Shown piece after piece: positions 54,335 through 63,810 of a stretch of DNA of 64,000 nucleotides. A program made the translations under genes and the position numbers. Below the pieces are notes generated by a model. It worked only from the letters and a program-made list of their open reading frames with translations, made no database searches and was not told the DNA's origin. Numbering within the stretch: position 1 is the first letter of the stretch; every line of letters starts with the position of its first letter. The stretch spans positions 415,541 to 479,540 of the forward strand of contig NZ_RCWH01000002.1 of NCBI RefSeq assembly GCF_003668635.1. Reading direction: 5' to 3'. This DNA comes from Planomicrobium sp. Y74 (lineage in GTDB: Bacteria; Bacillota; Bacilli; Bacillales_A; Planococcaceae).

Positions 54335-55639
54335 TCAGTCATCTCCGTTTTCGTCTTCGTCGTCTCCATCGCCGTCGCCTTCATTTTCTTTTTCTTCTTC
54401 ATCTTCTTTTTCTTCTTTTTCCCGTTCTTTTGCTTTTTCAGCTTCTTCCCGTTTCCGCTCTTCAGCCTTTTTCGCTTCTTCTTTTGCTTTTTCGGCTGCT
54501 TTTCGTTGCGCTTCTTCCGCTTTTTTCACTGCTTCCCGTTCACGTTCTTCAGCCTTTTTCACTTCTTTCTGTTTCGCTTCTTCCGCTTTTTTCACTTCTT
54601 CTGTCGCTTTTTCCTGTTTCTTTACTTCTTCCTGCTGTTTCTTTTCCGTCGTCTCTTTAGCAGGCGTCACCGAACTGCCTTCCGTCTCATCTTCTTTTTC
54701 TTCTTCCGTTTCATCGTCCTCTTCTTTTGCCACTTCGGTTTCTTCTTCCATTTCCTCGTCGATCTCTTCTTGAACATCCGCTTCCAGTTCTGCCGCTTCC
54801 TCGTTCAATTCAGCCAGCAGTTCTTTCTGTTCTTCGGCAGCTTCTTCTGTAAGTTCAGCGAGTTCCTCCTGGTATTCTTCTTCATCAATTTCACCAGCAG
54901 CCAGCTTGGCTTCAAGCTCTAGCAGCTTTTCAGCGACTTCTTCTTCTTTTTCCGTTAATTTAGCGAGCTTTTCTGTGAGTTTTTCATCGAACTCCAGCTG
55001 AGCACTTTGGATTTCTTTCTGCAAGGCTTCTTTCGCCTCGGGATTTTCAATCTTCTCAATTGCAGCTGTCAGCGCTGTCAGGTTTTGGGCCAGCTGTTCT
55101 TTTAGTGCTGCAAGCGCTTCATCGAGCTCTGGCACTTCTTCCGCAGAAGTGCCTTCTTCCGGCGAATCAGTTTGTTCTTCCTCTTCGGCTTCTGAGGTGT
55201 CGGCAGCTTCCAGGTATTTCGCTAGTGCAAGCTCTTGCTGTTCCACAGCTTGTTCAAGCAACTCACGCGCCTCTTCTTCTTCCCCCAGCGCCAACAGAGC
55301 TTCTGCTTCACTTATCCGTTCCTCTGCGAAAGAAGCCAGCAGCTCTGCCTCTTTTGCATCATTAAACGTTAACGCCAACTGGACATTCTCCATCAACTTT
55401 TTAGCGAAATAAAAGAAATCCCCAGGCAAAAGAGACGGCTCTTCCATTTCTGCCACTTCTTCAGCACTTTCAGGTGCCTCTTTGACAGGTGAAACTACTT
55501 GTTCTTCCGGCTCATTTTCGGTGGTTCCATGATCATCCGCAAATGTCTGGCTGATTCCGAAAGTGAAAACAAAGGCCGTTGAAGCCACACCAGCCCCCAG
55601 TGCCCGGTGAAGCTTCTGATTGATTAAAAACTTTGACAT
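54335..55639 (-). CDS. Secreted DUF5667 protein with long acidic coiled coil
   Basis: This 434-residue protein has a signal peptide (to about residue 35, ADDHG) and a DUF5667 domain at about 70-145 (LPGDFFYFAKKLMENVQLAL and EERISEAEAL). A very long Glu/Lys-rich helical region follows, with a Lys-Ala-Glu-Glu repeat near 330-415. An Asp/Gly tail (GDGDGDDEDENGDD) may bind calcium. It lacks a sorting motif. A c-di-GMP-I riboswitch precedes it, suggesting a role in surface attachment or matrix. GGAGGGA before the ATG can be sequestered by an upstream CTCCAAA. Confidence 0.82.
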   Translation of the reverse strand: MSKFLINQKLHRALGAGVASTAFVFTFGISQTFADDHGTTENEPEEQVVSPVKEAPESAEEVAEMEEPSLLPGDFFYFAKKLMENVQLALTFNDAKEAELLASFAEERISEAEALLALGEEEEARELLEQAVEQQELALAKYLEAADTSEAEEEEQTDSPEEGTSAEEVPELDEALAALKEQLAQNLTALTAAIEKIENPEAKEALQKEIQSAQLEFDEKLTEKLAKLTEKEEEVAEKLLELEAKLAAGEIDEEEYQEELAELTEEAAEEQKELLAELNEEAAELEADVQEEIDEEMEEETEVAKEEDDETEEEKEDETEGSSVTPAKETTEKKQQEEVKKQEKATEEVKKAEEAKQKEVKKAEEREREAVKKAEEAQRKAAEKAKEEAKKAEERKREEAEKAKEREKEEKEDEEEKENEGDGDGDDEDENGDD

Positions 55640-55647
55640 AACAATCC

Positions 55648-55799
55648 CTCCAAAACGTATTTTTGGTTTGGAGAATTTTGAAATCGCTCATATTGAGTCC
55701 TTTCTCCATTCTTCAGCAGTTCGGCCGCCGTAGTGAATGACACCGTAGGCCCGGAACTTTGCGTATCCGCTTTTCAACGGACTTGCCTTTTTCGAATGA
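55648..55799 (-). ncRNA. Cyclic di-GMP-I (GEMM-I) riboswitch with RBS-sequestering hairpin
   Basis: On the minus strand the aptamer has CATTC (P1), AAAGGCAAGTCCG, GAAAAGCGGATACGCAAAG, CCGGGCCTACGG and GGCGGCCGAACTGCTG, closing with GAATG. GCAA..., GAAA and ACGCAAAG are the conserved GEMM-I signature. Downstream, CTCCAAA (near 55673) can pair with TTTGGAG (near 55648) around a 12-base loop, hiding the ribosome binding site of the DUF5667 gene. Control is thus probably translational. Confidence 0.85.
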
Positions 55800-56282
55800 G
55801 AACGTAAATAGCTAGTTCCGCCCAGCATCCTTCTGACTAATATACCTCATTTTTTGTCAACTTTATACTCTTTTTATTGTAAAATTAAGTTATTAGTAAT
55901 ACTAATTAACTTTTATTTTTCTTCAGTAGCATCGGTGCTGCTTTATCCGTTTCTCTGGATTCAAACCCCGCATTTTCGCCATGGATTTTCTAGCTGTTAA
56001 GGTGGAGTTGCAGAGAATTGCGAACAAGTTGCCACAGTACAAAAGCTACTATTAAATTTTGCGGAACTGGTCTCTTATTTCAAACTTGGAATTTAGCGGT
56101 CTTTATCGGCATTTTTCTGCTTTATGTTGGAGTCGAAAAACTGAGAAGGCAGGTTAACGCTTTCGCTTGGAAGCCGATAACACTATAGATAGAAAAGTTT
56201 TATCGGTATCTTGTTAGCCGATGTATTACAGCATCGTAAAAGGAAGGACTTACAACAGCGCTATGCATCAGGAGGAACTTCA
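55800..56282. other. Intergenic region between divergent c-di-GMP genes
   Basis: A consensus TTGACA on the minus strand (near 55855) may serve the riboswitch transcript, although the -10 spacing is poor. A weak open frame at 56060-56188 encodes a hydrophobic segment (LAVFIGIFLLYVGVEKLRRQ) without a clear start; it might be the remnant of a small membrane protein. Confidence 0.45.
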
Positions 56283-58568
56283 ATGTTAAAGTTTAAATGG
56301 CTTCCCGCCTTCTTATTTATTGTAGTAATTCTTGCTTTTATTGGTTGGAACAGTATTTTCAGCAATCAAGAATGGATTAGATTAGTAGGGATAAACGGAA
56401 TTCAGCTTTTGGTAGGGGCAATCAGCTTTATGTGGCTATACAAGGCATATATTCGCTCTACCGGAAGAAAGCGACACTTCTGGTTCCTGTTAAGTGCAGG
56501 ATTACTTTTTTCCTTTACCGGAAATTTCATTTGGCTATACTTTCAAGTAACCCATAACGTTCTTTATTCCAATGAGTTTTCTTCTGTCTTCTGGGTACTT
56601 TCCTATTTCACTTTTTTATTGGCATTGATGAATAGAACCCAATTAATCGGCTTCACTTTTTCTTCTCGAACTTATACTTTTAATCTGATTATATATATGC
56701 TTACAGCGAGTGCCATTACGTACCATTTTTTAATACAGCCATTTTTACTGGCTACTGACGCGTCATTATTTGATCTTTTGCTTACATTAGGTTATCAATT
56801 GGTTGATTTAGGCATATTATTTTTTATCATTATTCTTTATTACCGCATACAATCTAAGAAGGAAGAGAAAATATTTCTCTTTATTGTCGCCGGATTATTC
56901 CTTCAAATAACCGCCGATTCACTGAGTGCTTATTTATCTATCGGAGATAAATACCTTCCAGGTAGTTTCCTTGATTTAATGTGGATAAGCGCACTGCTAT
57001 TAATTGGCGGTGCAGCTTTTTACAACAAAGAAACTCTTTCACAAGATATGGAGCAAAAAGAGAATATCTCTGATCAGAAAAGATCAACTCTCCCTTACGT
57101 AAGTATATTAAGTCTTCTTTTATTAGGAATATTTAGTAATAGCTGGCATTTCAATGCTTTGAGCATAGGACTTCTTTTCGCTTTTTTACTCGTTCTGGGA
57201 CATCAGCTCTATATTATCAACAGAAATAATAAGCTCATGGCTGAACTGCGTTATTCCGCCTATTATGATTCACTTACCGGCTTGGCCAACAGAGTCAGCT
57301 TTATTGGAGATATGAAAATAATCATAGAGGAAAAAACTGAAGAACAGGTTGCTTTCCTACTGATTGATTTGGATCGTTTTAAACTCATTAATGATACGCT
57401 TGGTCACCATATTGGAGATGAAATCCTGAAGAAAACAGCTATCCGGTTAAAGAACTCTTTGCCTGCCACTACAGAGATTTACCGACTGGGAGGGGATGAG
57501 TTTGTAATTACGTTGCCCCATGCGACTGAAAGAACTGCTGCCGAAACGGCCAAACAGATATTGGCTAGTTTTGAGAAACCATTTCCGGTAAGATCACATG
57601 AAATCAATGTGACCACCAGCATCGGGATCAGTCTGTTTCCGGGACACGGCACAACAAGTGAAGACTTGCTAAAAAATGCCGATGCAGCCATGTACCTTTC
57701 CAAAGAAAAAGGGAAAAATATCTTCAGTTTCTACAATGCAGAACTGAACAAGAACATGATGAGAAAGATGGATATCGAAAATCATCTGGTTAAAGCGTTG
57801 GAGTTGAATCAGCTATCCCTTTTTTATCAGCCGAAAGTAAATCTGGAAACACAGGAAATTGTCGGCATGGAGGCCTTATTAAGGTGGAAGCATCCCGAAA
57901 TGGGGTGGATCTCGCCAGCAGAATTCATCCCGGTCGCCGAGGAAACCGGCCAGATTGTCCCTATTGGCAAATGGGTGCTGGAGGAAGCATGCAGGCAAAA
58001 TAAATTGTGGCAGGACCAAGGTCTTCCTTCCTTAAAAGTTTCAGTGAATGTATCGGTCCTACAATTTCAGAGCGGAAAATTCATAAAAAACGTAAAGTCC
58101 ATCTTAATGGATACCCAATTGCCGCCCCAATTTCTGGAGCTGGAAATCACCGAAAGCATTATGCAGAATATAGCGGAAAGTACGGAAGTTCTGGAGCAAC
58201 TGGGGAAATTAGGCGTAAAGACGTCCATTGATGATTTTGGAACCGGCTATTCCTCCTTGCACGTTCTTCAAAAATTGCCGATTGATACATTGAAAATCGA
58301 TAAGGCGTTCATTGATGAACTCGATCAGAACTGCAAGCAACCCATGGTCAAAGCGATCATCGATCTGGCCTTGAACTTGGGCCTTAACATCGTAGCTGAA
58401 GGGATTGAAAGCGCGAACCAGATGGAGTCCCTAATAGAAATGGGATGCCCTGTCGGTCAGGGTTACCTGTTTTCAAGGCCCATCGATTCTTTAGAATTTG
58501 AGAAATTAATTGGATTGAGCACGTTAACTCCAGAAACAGACGCTAAACAACCGGCTGGTTCGAGCTGA
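56283..58568 (+). CDS. Membrane GGDEF-EAL protein (c-di-GMP synthesis and/or breakdown)
   Basis: This 761-residue protein has about nine membrane helices in residues 1-320. A GGDEF domain (GGDEF at 403-407, intact) and an EAL domain (E530-A-L, with NVSV, EITES, DDFGTGYSSL, KIDKAF and EGIE) follow. Both active sites appear complete, so it could be bifunctional. No RxxD inhibitory site lies just before GGDEF. AGGAGGAA precedes the ATG; an earlier in-frame start lacks one. It is divergent from the riboswitch-controlled surface protein, a likely regulatory link. Confidence 0.93.
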   Translation: MLKFKWLPAFLFIVVILAFIGWNSIFSNQEWIRLVGINGIQLLVGAISFMWLYKAYIRSTGRKRHFWFLLSAGLLFSFTGNFIWLYFQVTHNVLYSNEFSSVFWVLSYFTFLLALMNRTQLIGFTFSSRTYTFNLIIYMLTASAITYHFLIQPFLLATDASLFDLLLTLGYQLVDLGILFFIIILYYRIQSKKEEKIFLFIVAGLFLQITADSLSAYLSIGDKYLPGSFLDLMWISALLLIGGAAFYNKETLSQDMEQKENISDQKRSTLPYVSILSLLLLGIFSNSWHFNALSIGLLFAFLLVLGHQLYIINRNNKLMAELRYSAYYDSLTGLANRVSFIGDMKIIIEEKTEEQVAFLLIDLDRFKLINDTLGHHIGDEILKKTAIRLKNSLPATTEIYRLGGDEFVITLPHATERTAAETAKQILASFEKPFPVRSHEINVTTSIGISLFPGHGTTSEDLLKNADAAMYLSKEKGKNIFSFYNAELNKNMMRKMDIENHLVKALELNQLSLFYQPKVNLETQEIVGMEALLRWKHPEMGWISPAEFIPVAEETGQIVPIGKWVLEEACRQNKLWQDQGLPSLKVSVNVSVLQFQSGKFIKNVKSILMDTQLPPQFLELEITESIMQNIAESTEVLEQLGKLGVKTSIDDFGTGYSSLHVLQKLPIDTLKIDKAFIDELDQNCKQPMVKAIIDLALNLGLNIVAEGIESANQMESLIEMGCPVGQGYLFSRPIDSLEFEKLIGLSTLTPETDAKQPAGSS

Positions 58569-58717
58569 AAGAGGGAAATCAAAGGGAGGGTTTGAAGATC
58601 TGGGCCATATAGGAAATGTAGTTAATTTCATTCCAGAAAACATCGTCATGCTATACAATACAGGCGCAAATACGATACAATTTGACTTTAATTCAGCAAG
58701 AAAAGGAATTGGTATTA

Positions 58718-59362
58718 TTGGATTTAGCACAAAAACTCTCGCATGTATACTGGATCGGGGGTTCTCCTTGCGCAGGGAAGTCTACCATCGCCCGCATGTT
58801 GACAGAAGAATTCGGTTTCCGGTATTACAAAAGTGATGATACGTATGATGAACATCTGAAGAGAAGCAGCCGGAATCAACACCCGAACTTGAGTAAGTTA
58901 AAAGGGCTTTCATGGGGCGAATACTGGTCACCCCGGTTCTGCACTGTCGATGTCGAGCAACAAATCCAGGAGTCCCTACTATTTTACGAAGAACAATTTT
59001 CGATGGTACTGGAGGATCTGCTTGGCTTGCCGGATTCCTCCCCGATTTTGGTGGAAGGATCGGTTGTTTTGCCCTCGCAAGTGGCTCCGCTGCTATCGCA
59101 GGCTAATCAGGCAGTCTGGCTCTTTCCGACTCCCGAATTTCAAATCCATCACTATTCCAGAAGGCCATGGATTGATGGCATACTCGGACAGACAGAGGAG
59201 CCGGAAAAAGCATTCCGGCATTGGATGGAAAAAGAAATGGGGTTTGCGGAGAAAGTCCATGAAAGGACACAGCTACACGACTTCAAATCGCTCAGAATTG
59301 ACGACAGCAGCTCCATTGATCACAATTACCAAATAGTGAGAAATCACTTCGACGTAAAATAA
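58718..59362 (+). CDS. P-loop kinase-like protein
   Basis: This 214-residue (or slightly longer) protein has Walker A GGSPCAGKST and a possible lid with several Arg/His residues. FRYYKSDDTYDEH follows, similar to small-molecule kinases. Substrate unknown. TTG at 58718 is favoured by AAAAGGA, but starts at 58682 or 58709 are possible. A very strong terminator follows. Confidence 0.68.
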   Translation: MDLAQKLSHVYWIGGSPCAGKSTIARMLTEEFGFRYYKSDDTYDEHLKRSSRNQHPNLSKLKGLSWGEYWSPRFCTVDVEQQIQESLLFYEEQFSMVLEDLLGLPDSSPILVEGSVVLPSQVAPLLSQANQAVWLFPTPEFQIHHYSRRPWIDGILGQTEEPEKAFRHWMEKEMGFAEKVHERTQLHDFKSLRIDDSSSIDHNYQIVRNHFDVK

Positions 59363-59416
59363 CACGCTAATCCATTGCGGCATTTGGGCCGCTTGGATTA
59401 GCGTGTTATTTTTTTG
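59361..59416 (+). terminator. Strong terminator after the kinase-like gene
   Basis: AACACGCTAATCCA and inner GCGGC pair with their complements, followed by seven T. Confidence 0.9.
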
Positions 59417-59606
59417 ATTGATTGGCGAAAGGCAATTGTTAACGTTGTGTTTTGCTGGAAGAACGCCGGAGGTTCTGGGCAATCACTTATGTTGGTTTTC
59501 GTGAAGAGAAGCAGCCGGATTCTTCCCTGTTGCCTTCCATCTTCTGTCCTTTATAAACGCGCAAAAAGGGCTTCCAAGAATGCATGATTCATTGACAAAC
59601 CTGTTT

Positions 59607-60015
59607 TTAGTTCATTCGATCAAGATTAATTGTACCGTCCTGCCTCGTTCTTACCTGGAAACCCTGGTCTGGCGACCAATCGACATAAACCAAGTCTTTC
59701 AAAGCTGGATAGTCCCATTTCTGCAGTTCATTTTTCAGCCACTCTTCCGATTTGCCAAGCCGATTCAGCATCCTCTTGTTTAACCTGCCTTTATCCACAA
59801 ACAGGTAGGTCAGCTCTTCCTCTTCCGCGTTCAAATCGAGCCTTTCAGGTGTCACACTCGAACACCTGAGTGACAAGCTGTTCACATAAGGCATCATCTG
59901 ACTTTGTCTTCCGACAAGCTTTCCATAAAAGTATATGATATTTATCCGTGATTATTTCGGATACCCATTCGTCGTTTTCTTCTAATCTTTTTAGTAAGAG
60001 TTCGCCTATAGTCAT
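59607..60015 (-). pseudogene. DUF421 (YetF) C-terminal-like remnant, frame disrupted
   Basis: From ATG at 60015 (after GAAGGAGT) a frame of 56 residues (MTIGELLLKRLEENDEWVSE) stops at 59845. An overlapping frame at 59607-59897 encodes LFVDKGRLNKRMLNRLGKSE and later LKDLVYVDWSPDQG, which resembles the C-terminal domain of YetF/DUF421 proteins. The membrane part of YetF is missing. The two frames may be one gene with a shift near 59850-59890. The assignment is tentative. Confidence 0.45.
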
Positions 60016-60105
60016 TTTTACTCCTTCACTCAACTCTAAATACCTACAAAAAAATAGTGAAAAACTTTACGGTATATTTCTAATAAAAATAGGAATAATC
60101 CTCAA

Positions 60106-60141
60106 CAAAAAAGGAAAGCCACAATTTTATGTGGCTTTCCC
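60106..60141 (-). terminator. Terminator after the sortase gene
   Basis: GGAAAGCCACA pairs with TGTGGCTTTCC; on the minus strand TTTTTTG follows. Confidence 0.85.
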
Positions 60142-60247
60142 CTAAGCTTTCTTCGCTGTTCCCCGCCCGTCTATTGGACCATCATTTCTTGCAATGAACT
60201 GGCTACCACTGTCGGCACTAACCAGCTATTTTTCCAGTTCCCTTGCC

Positions 60248-60946
60248 CTAGTTTTCGACCAGCTCCGTATAAACGACCAGTCGTTCTTCATAATGGCCCG
60301 TCTGATCATCAAAAACCCCCGTGCATGTTATGAGGTTTAAATGAGATTCCGAACTGCCTCCGAAGATCTCCTGGATGGGTGCATACTCAGGCGAATAAGA
60401 TGCCTTTCCCTTAACTTTGAAGGTGAGTTTTTTTCCATCTGTTCCGGTGATATGAATTTCATCGCCTGGTTCCAGTTTTTTCAAGTTATAGAATGTACCG
60501 GGCTGTGAAAGACCATCTACATGACCGGCCAGGACAGCATTGCCACTGCCTCCCGGTTTTGTCCCCGGTTCGTACCAGCCAATTTCATAGATGCTTTTTG
60601 GAGCTTCCATGTAGCCGTCTGCGGTTTGACCAACCGGAATCACTTTTGCCTGCGCCTCGATTGCCGGTATTTCAATTAAAGCAGGGACGACACCTATTTT
60701 CTTTTCTCCCGTACTTTCATTCTCTGCTTTGGAAGATGAATTGAGTGATGCTACTTTTCTCAAAATTTCTTCTTCCAACGTATTTTCCTGCCAGACCACT
60801 TCCTGCGGGAACCGTTGTTCCATCTCCTGGAACTCATAACCAGGGACTACTCGCGCTGAATCGGTTGCTTGTATGGGGTTTCCGCTGAAGGTTGTAAAAA
60901 GAAACAGGATATAAATGAGGAATGCTTTTTTGACAAATGAGTTCAA
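60248..60946 (-). CDS. Class F-like sortase
   Basis: This 232-residue membrane-attached transpeptidase has an N-terminal hydrophobic helix and the sortase catalytic triad: His in LAGHVDG, Cys in LITCTGVF (about residue 202) and Arg in EERLVVY. The SQPGTFYNLKKLEPGD region is typical of class F sortases. It should attach sorting-signal proteins to the wall. TTG at 60946 has AAGGAG at eight bases; GTG three codons earlier overlaps it. Likely substrates are the two surface proteins upstream. Confidence 0.85.
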   Translation of the reverse strand: MNSFVKKAFLIYILFLFTTFSGNPIQATDSARVVPGYEFQEMEQRFPQEVVWQENTLEEEILRKVASLNSSSKAENESTGEKKIGVVPALIEIPAIEAQAKVIPVGQTADGYMEAPKSIYEIGWYEPGTKPGGSGNAVLAGHVDGLSQPGTFYNLKKLEPGDEIHITGTDGKKLTFKVKGKASYSPEYAPIQEIFGGSSESHLNLITCTGVFDDQTGHYEERLVVYTELVEN

Positions 60947-61164
60947 GGGTTTCACTCCTTATCCAAAAGATATGTTTTTATATCTCTTCTAAAATGACAG
61001 TCTGTTATAGTTGCAGAAGAAAAAGAATCTTCCTTCTTTTACTGAAGCACGAATAGGCGCACTTAAAAAGCAAGCCTATTCCAAATTCAGTTCAATGTTT
61101 CCACTCAACCAGTTCGGCAAAAGATTTTTTCTCATGCTCATCTATTTTAATACTAAAATTGAGA

Positions 61165-61193
61165 AAAAAGGGGAGATGACATCTCCCCTTTCA
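61165..61193 (-). terminator. Terminator after the MPETG protein gene
   Basis: AAGGGGAGATG pairs with CATCTCCCCTT; on the minus strand TTTTTTC follows. Confidence 0.85.
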
Positions 61194-61201
61194 TCTAAAT
61201 C

Positions 61202-62611
61202 TTATTCCTGTACCGCTTTTCTTCTTGTGAATACCAAAGCTCCTGCAAGCGCCAGTAATGGGAATGTGTACAGCATCCAATTCATATTCTCTGAATCAGC
61301 CATACCACCCATGCCTGTTTCCGGCATTCCTGGTGCTGCAGCAAATTTCTCAGGCTTCTGTTGAACAATTGCTCCTGACAATGCTTGGCCGATTGTGAAC
61401 ATCAAAGCATGTCCTTCAGTAAATGTATTGTAAACTGCTGCATAATCACCTTCTGCATAGCTGTTTACGATATCAATCGTGCTTTGTTCATGTTGTTGAA
61501 GAACGCTGATAGCTGTTTCTTTTGGCAGTTCTCCGCCAGTAGCTTCGCTCAGTAAAGTACCTAAGTCAACAGCGAAAGTATTCAGCAACATATCAGTAAT
61601 TTCATTTACTTTCTCCGTATCACCATTGGCAATTGCTTCCCCCAGTGCTTCACTGTCTTCATATTGAGTATTGAAGATTTCGCTGAACGCATCTGCAGCT
61701 TCTTGTCCGTAAAGTGATTTCACGGCAGCTTTCATTTGTTCAGCGTTCGCTTCCTGCATTTCGCTTACGGCTTCGAATGCTTCCCCGCCTTCACCTTTGG
61801 CAGCTTCATACGCTTCTACGGACGTCGCTGTCTGGTAATAGAAATGCGCACCAAGCAATTGGCTGAATGTAGCTCGTAAGTCAGAAGCCGGCGTAACCGC
61901 TTTCGTGTTGTCAAACTTCTCAGGCATTTGCGTCACGATAGCACTTGATAACGCTGTACCGATGGTGAACATGCGCTCATAGCCTTCATTAAACTCGGCA
62001 TATGCTTCATCGAAGTTTCCTTCTACGGAATGATCAAGGAATTCCATCACATCTTTTTCATGTTCCTGAAGAACCGAGATCGCTGTATCTTTCGGTAAGT
62101 TCCCGCCTGTTGCCTGACTCAATAGCGTGCCCAGGTCTGTCGGGAAAACCGTCAATAGATCTTTTTTGACTTGATCGATTTCTTCCTGGTTGCCGTTTGC
62201 CACGGCAGTACCGTATCCAGCGCTGTCTTCATACTGCGTATCGAAGATTTTATCGAATGCATCTGCAGCTTCCTGACCGTACACCGATTTAACAGCTGCT
62301 GTCAGTTGTTCTCCGTTCATTTCGAGCTGCGCCTGTGCTTGCTCAAGGCCCTCACCAGTCGGTCCGCCTTCTTCCGCTTTATGATAAGCCTGCAAGGCTA
62401 CTTCAGATTGATAAATGAAGTGAGTAGATAATAGCTGGCTCAGATCAGCTCTTAATTGTGCAGCAGGTGTTTCAACCGTCGGTGCTGCCACCTTCTCAGG
62501 TACATCAGCAGTGCTTCCGCCTGATGCACTGACTGCTCCGGCTCCTGTCGCTAATAATGCCGCGCTCAATGGGACTGCGATTACTGTTCTTTTTGCATTT
62601 TTCCAATTCAT
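61202..62611 (-). CDS. Two-repeat helical surface protein with MPETG-type sorting signal
   Basis: This 469-residue protein has a signal peptide (to about residue 35) and two tandem domains of about 175 residues (both with QLRADLSQLL-like starts, VYGQEAADAFDKIF or LYGQEAADAFSEIF, and TDLGTLLSQATGG). The C terminus has MPETGMGG, a hydrophobic helix and FTRRKAVQE, a sorting signal with Met in place of Leu in LPxTG. The domain family is not recognised. AAGGAGG lies before ATG at 62611. A class F-like sortase is next downstream. Confidence 0.82.
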   Translation of the reverse strand: MNWKNAKRTVIAVPLSAALLATGAGAVSASGGSTADVPEKVAAPTVETPAAQLRADLSQLLSTHFIYQSEVALQAYHKAEEGGPTGEGLEQAQAQLEMNGEQLTAAVKSVYGQEAADAFDKIFDTQYEDSAGYGTAVANGNQEEIDQVKKDLLTVFPTDLGTLLSQATGGNLPKDTAISVLQEHEKDVMEFLDHSVEGNFDEAYAEFNEGYERMFTIGTALSSAIVTQMPEKFDNTKAVTPASDLRATFSQLLGAHFYYQTATSVEAYEAAKGEGGEAFEAVSEMQEANAEQMKAAVKSLYGQEAADAFSEIFNTQYEDSEALGEAIANGDTEKVNEITDMLLNTFAVDLGTLLSEATGGELPKETAISVLQQHEQSTIDIVNSYAEGDYAAVYNTFTEGHALMFTIGQALSGAIVQQKPEKFAAAPGMPETGMGGMADSENMNWMLYTFPLLALAGALVFTRRKAVQE

Positions 62612-62789
62612 GTTCAAATTCCTCCTTGTTTTTTGTTTCTTGCGTATCTTGCCGATCGTTCTACAACCACTACGTACGCTAGATGAGTTTAGATCACATT
62701 TTGGACATATTTTTTTAAAAAAGTTAAATCCATCCTTTTAACTGTGAATTCACCCTGCAACAAATCTCACCGGAATGTACAAGCCCCAC

Positions 62790-62856
62790 GCCATAAAGAA
62801 GGACGGATTCCGAAACGGAGTATCACTTCTATATTCTGCATGGGGCTTTTTTATTT
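62790..62856 (+). terminator. Orphan terminator or small structured RNA
   Basis: AAGCCCCA pairs with TGGGGCTT across about 50 bases with an inner ATTCCG/CGGAGT hairpin, then TTTTTATTT. No plus-strand gene precedes it. Confidence 0.5.
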
Positions 62857-62965
62857 CAGGGAAGATTCGCTTCGGCACTGCAAGTCAAGGTAGTCGATTG
62901 AATTATGGTATGTAGGGCGTTTTCTTGGTATCAGTTAAACATCCCCTCTACTTTAAGGCAATATA

Positions 62966-63013
62966 AAAAAGCTGAATATCTGTTATCAGCCATAACAGGA
63001 GTTCAGCTTTTTA
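62966..63013 (-). terminator. Terminator after the CHRD gene
   Basis: AAAAAGCTGAA and inner CTGTTAT pair with ATAACAG and TTCAGCTTTTT around a short loop. Confidence 0.85.
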
Positions 63014-63024
63014 CTGGGCTTGTG

Positions 63025-63612
63025 TTACGCAGTGGCTTTTTGTCGTCGGCCAATCAACAGGATTCCACCCATCACGATTGCAAATAGCCCTACCATTGTA
63101 AACAATGGACCATTTGAAGCCGTATCGGCCATTTCATCGCCTTCTGCCATCAACTGGCCGCGAAGTTCCCCATCCGGATACTCTTCCGTATGCAGATTCA
63201 CATAAATTTCACCGGCTACAAGCGCCATCGAAAACTCCTGCCACGTCATATCTCCGACCAGATCATCTGCCGTTAACGTTCCTGACGCTATTTCTCCGTT
63301 GTAATCCATTGGTTCTTCATTTTCAAACAAAAACAACTCCACCGGACCGTTTTCACCAGCTGCGCCGCTATGAAGATGTCCAGCCAATGTAGCATACAGT
63401 TCGTTAGCACTTACTGTGTAATCGATTGACTCTCCGTCTTCACTGACCATGAAATGTGCTTCACCCGTTGCTTCACTGGTGACTGCCGGGACTTCCTGAT
63501 CCGGACTCAAATTCACCTGGAATTCCAATCCTTCGTGAGCGGCGGAAACGGCGGCAGCGAATCCTGCGGCTGCCAGCAGCGAGGCCAGCAGTACAACCAA
63601 AAATTTTTTCAT
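63025..63612 (-). CDS. CHRD domain surface protein with sorting-like C terminus
   Basis: This 195-residue protein has a signal peptide (cleavage near SAAHEG) and a CHRD domain (LSPDQEVPAVTSEATGEAHF, GHLHSGAAGENGPV, then IYVNLHTEEYPDGELRGQL). It ends with ADTASNG, a hydrophobic helix and RRQKATA. ADTASNG resembles LPDTAxN-type sorting signals of non-A sortases with Ala instead of Pro. CHRD domains occur in secreted proteins of unknown role. AAGGAGAGG precedes ATG. Confidence 0.85.
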   Translation of the reverse strand: MKKFLVVLLASLLAAAGFAAAVSAAHEGLEFQVNLSPDQEVPAVTSEATGEAHFMVSEDGESIDYTVSANELYATLAGHLHSGAAGENGPVELFLFENEEPMDYNGEIASGTLTADDLVGDMTWQEFSMALVAGEIYVNLHTEEYPDGELRGQLMAEGDEMADTASNGPLFTMVGLFAIVMGGILLIGRRQKATA

Positions 63613-63810
63613 TTGTTCCTCTCCTTGTACCCTATTTCACCGAGCAGGTGATACCTTCCAACTACCCTGCCTTCTTATATGTTAGACATATTTATCTGAA
63701 TATTGAGTATATTTAACTATAAAGAATACCAAACTCCTCTTTCAACGGTTAGAAAACGGCTAAAACGGGAATGGGCATTATACTACGGGTTTCTGAAGGA
63801 GTGGCAGATC

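Larger units (their letters stand above)
62618..63024. other. Intergenic region with two hairpins
   Basis: The region contains a plus-strand terminator-like structure (62790-62856) without an upstream plus-strand gene, and the terminator of the CHRD gene (62966-63013). I see no coding frame with a ribosome binding site. Confidence 0.5.

Noticed and set aside
54310..54922. Long plus-strand frames opposite the DUF5667 gene
   Set aside because: They are low-complexity shadows (Phe/Leu-rich) of the Glu/Lys-rich coding strand.
56060..56188. Small membrane protein gene
   Set aside because: The frame has a plausible hydrophobic segment but no good start or ribosome binding site; recorded only as a possible remnant.
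59607..59897. Complete stand-alone gene
   Set aside because: It looks like the C-terminal part of a DUF421 protein and its start has no ribosome binding site; more likely part of a disrupted gene.
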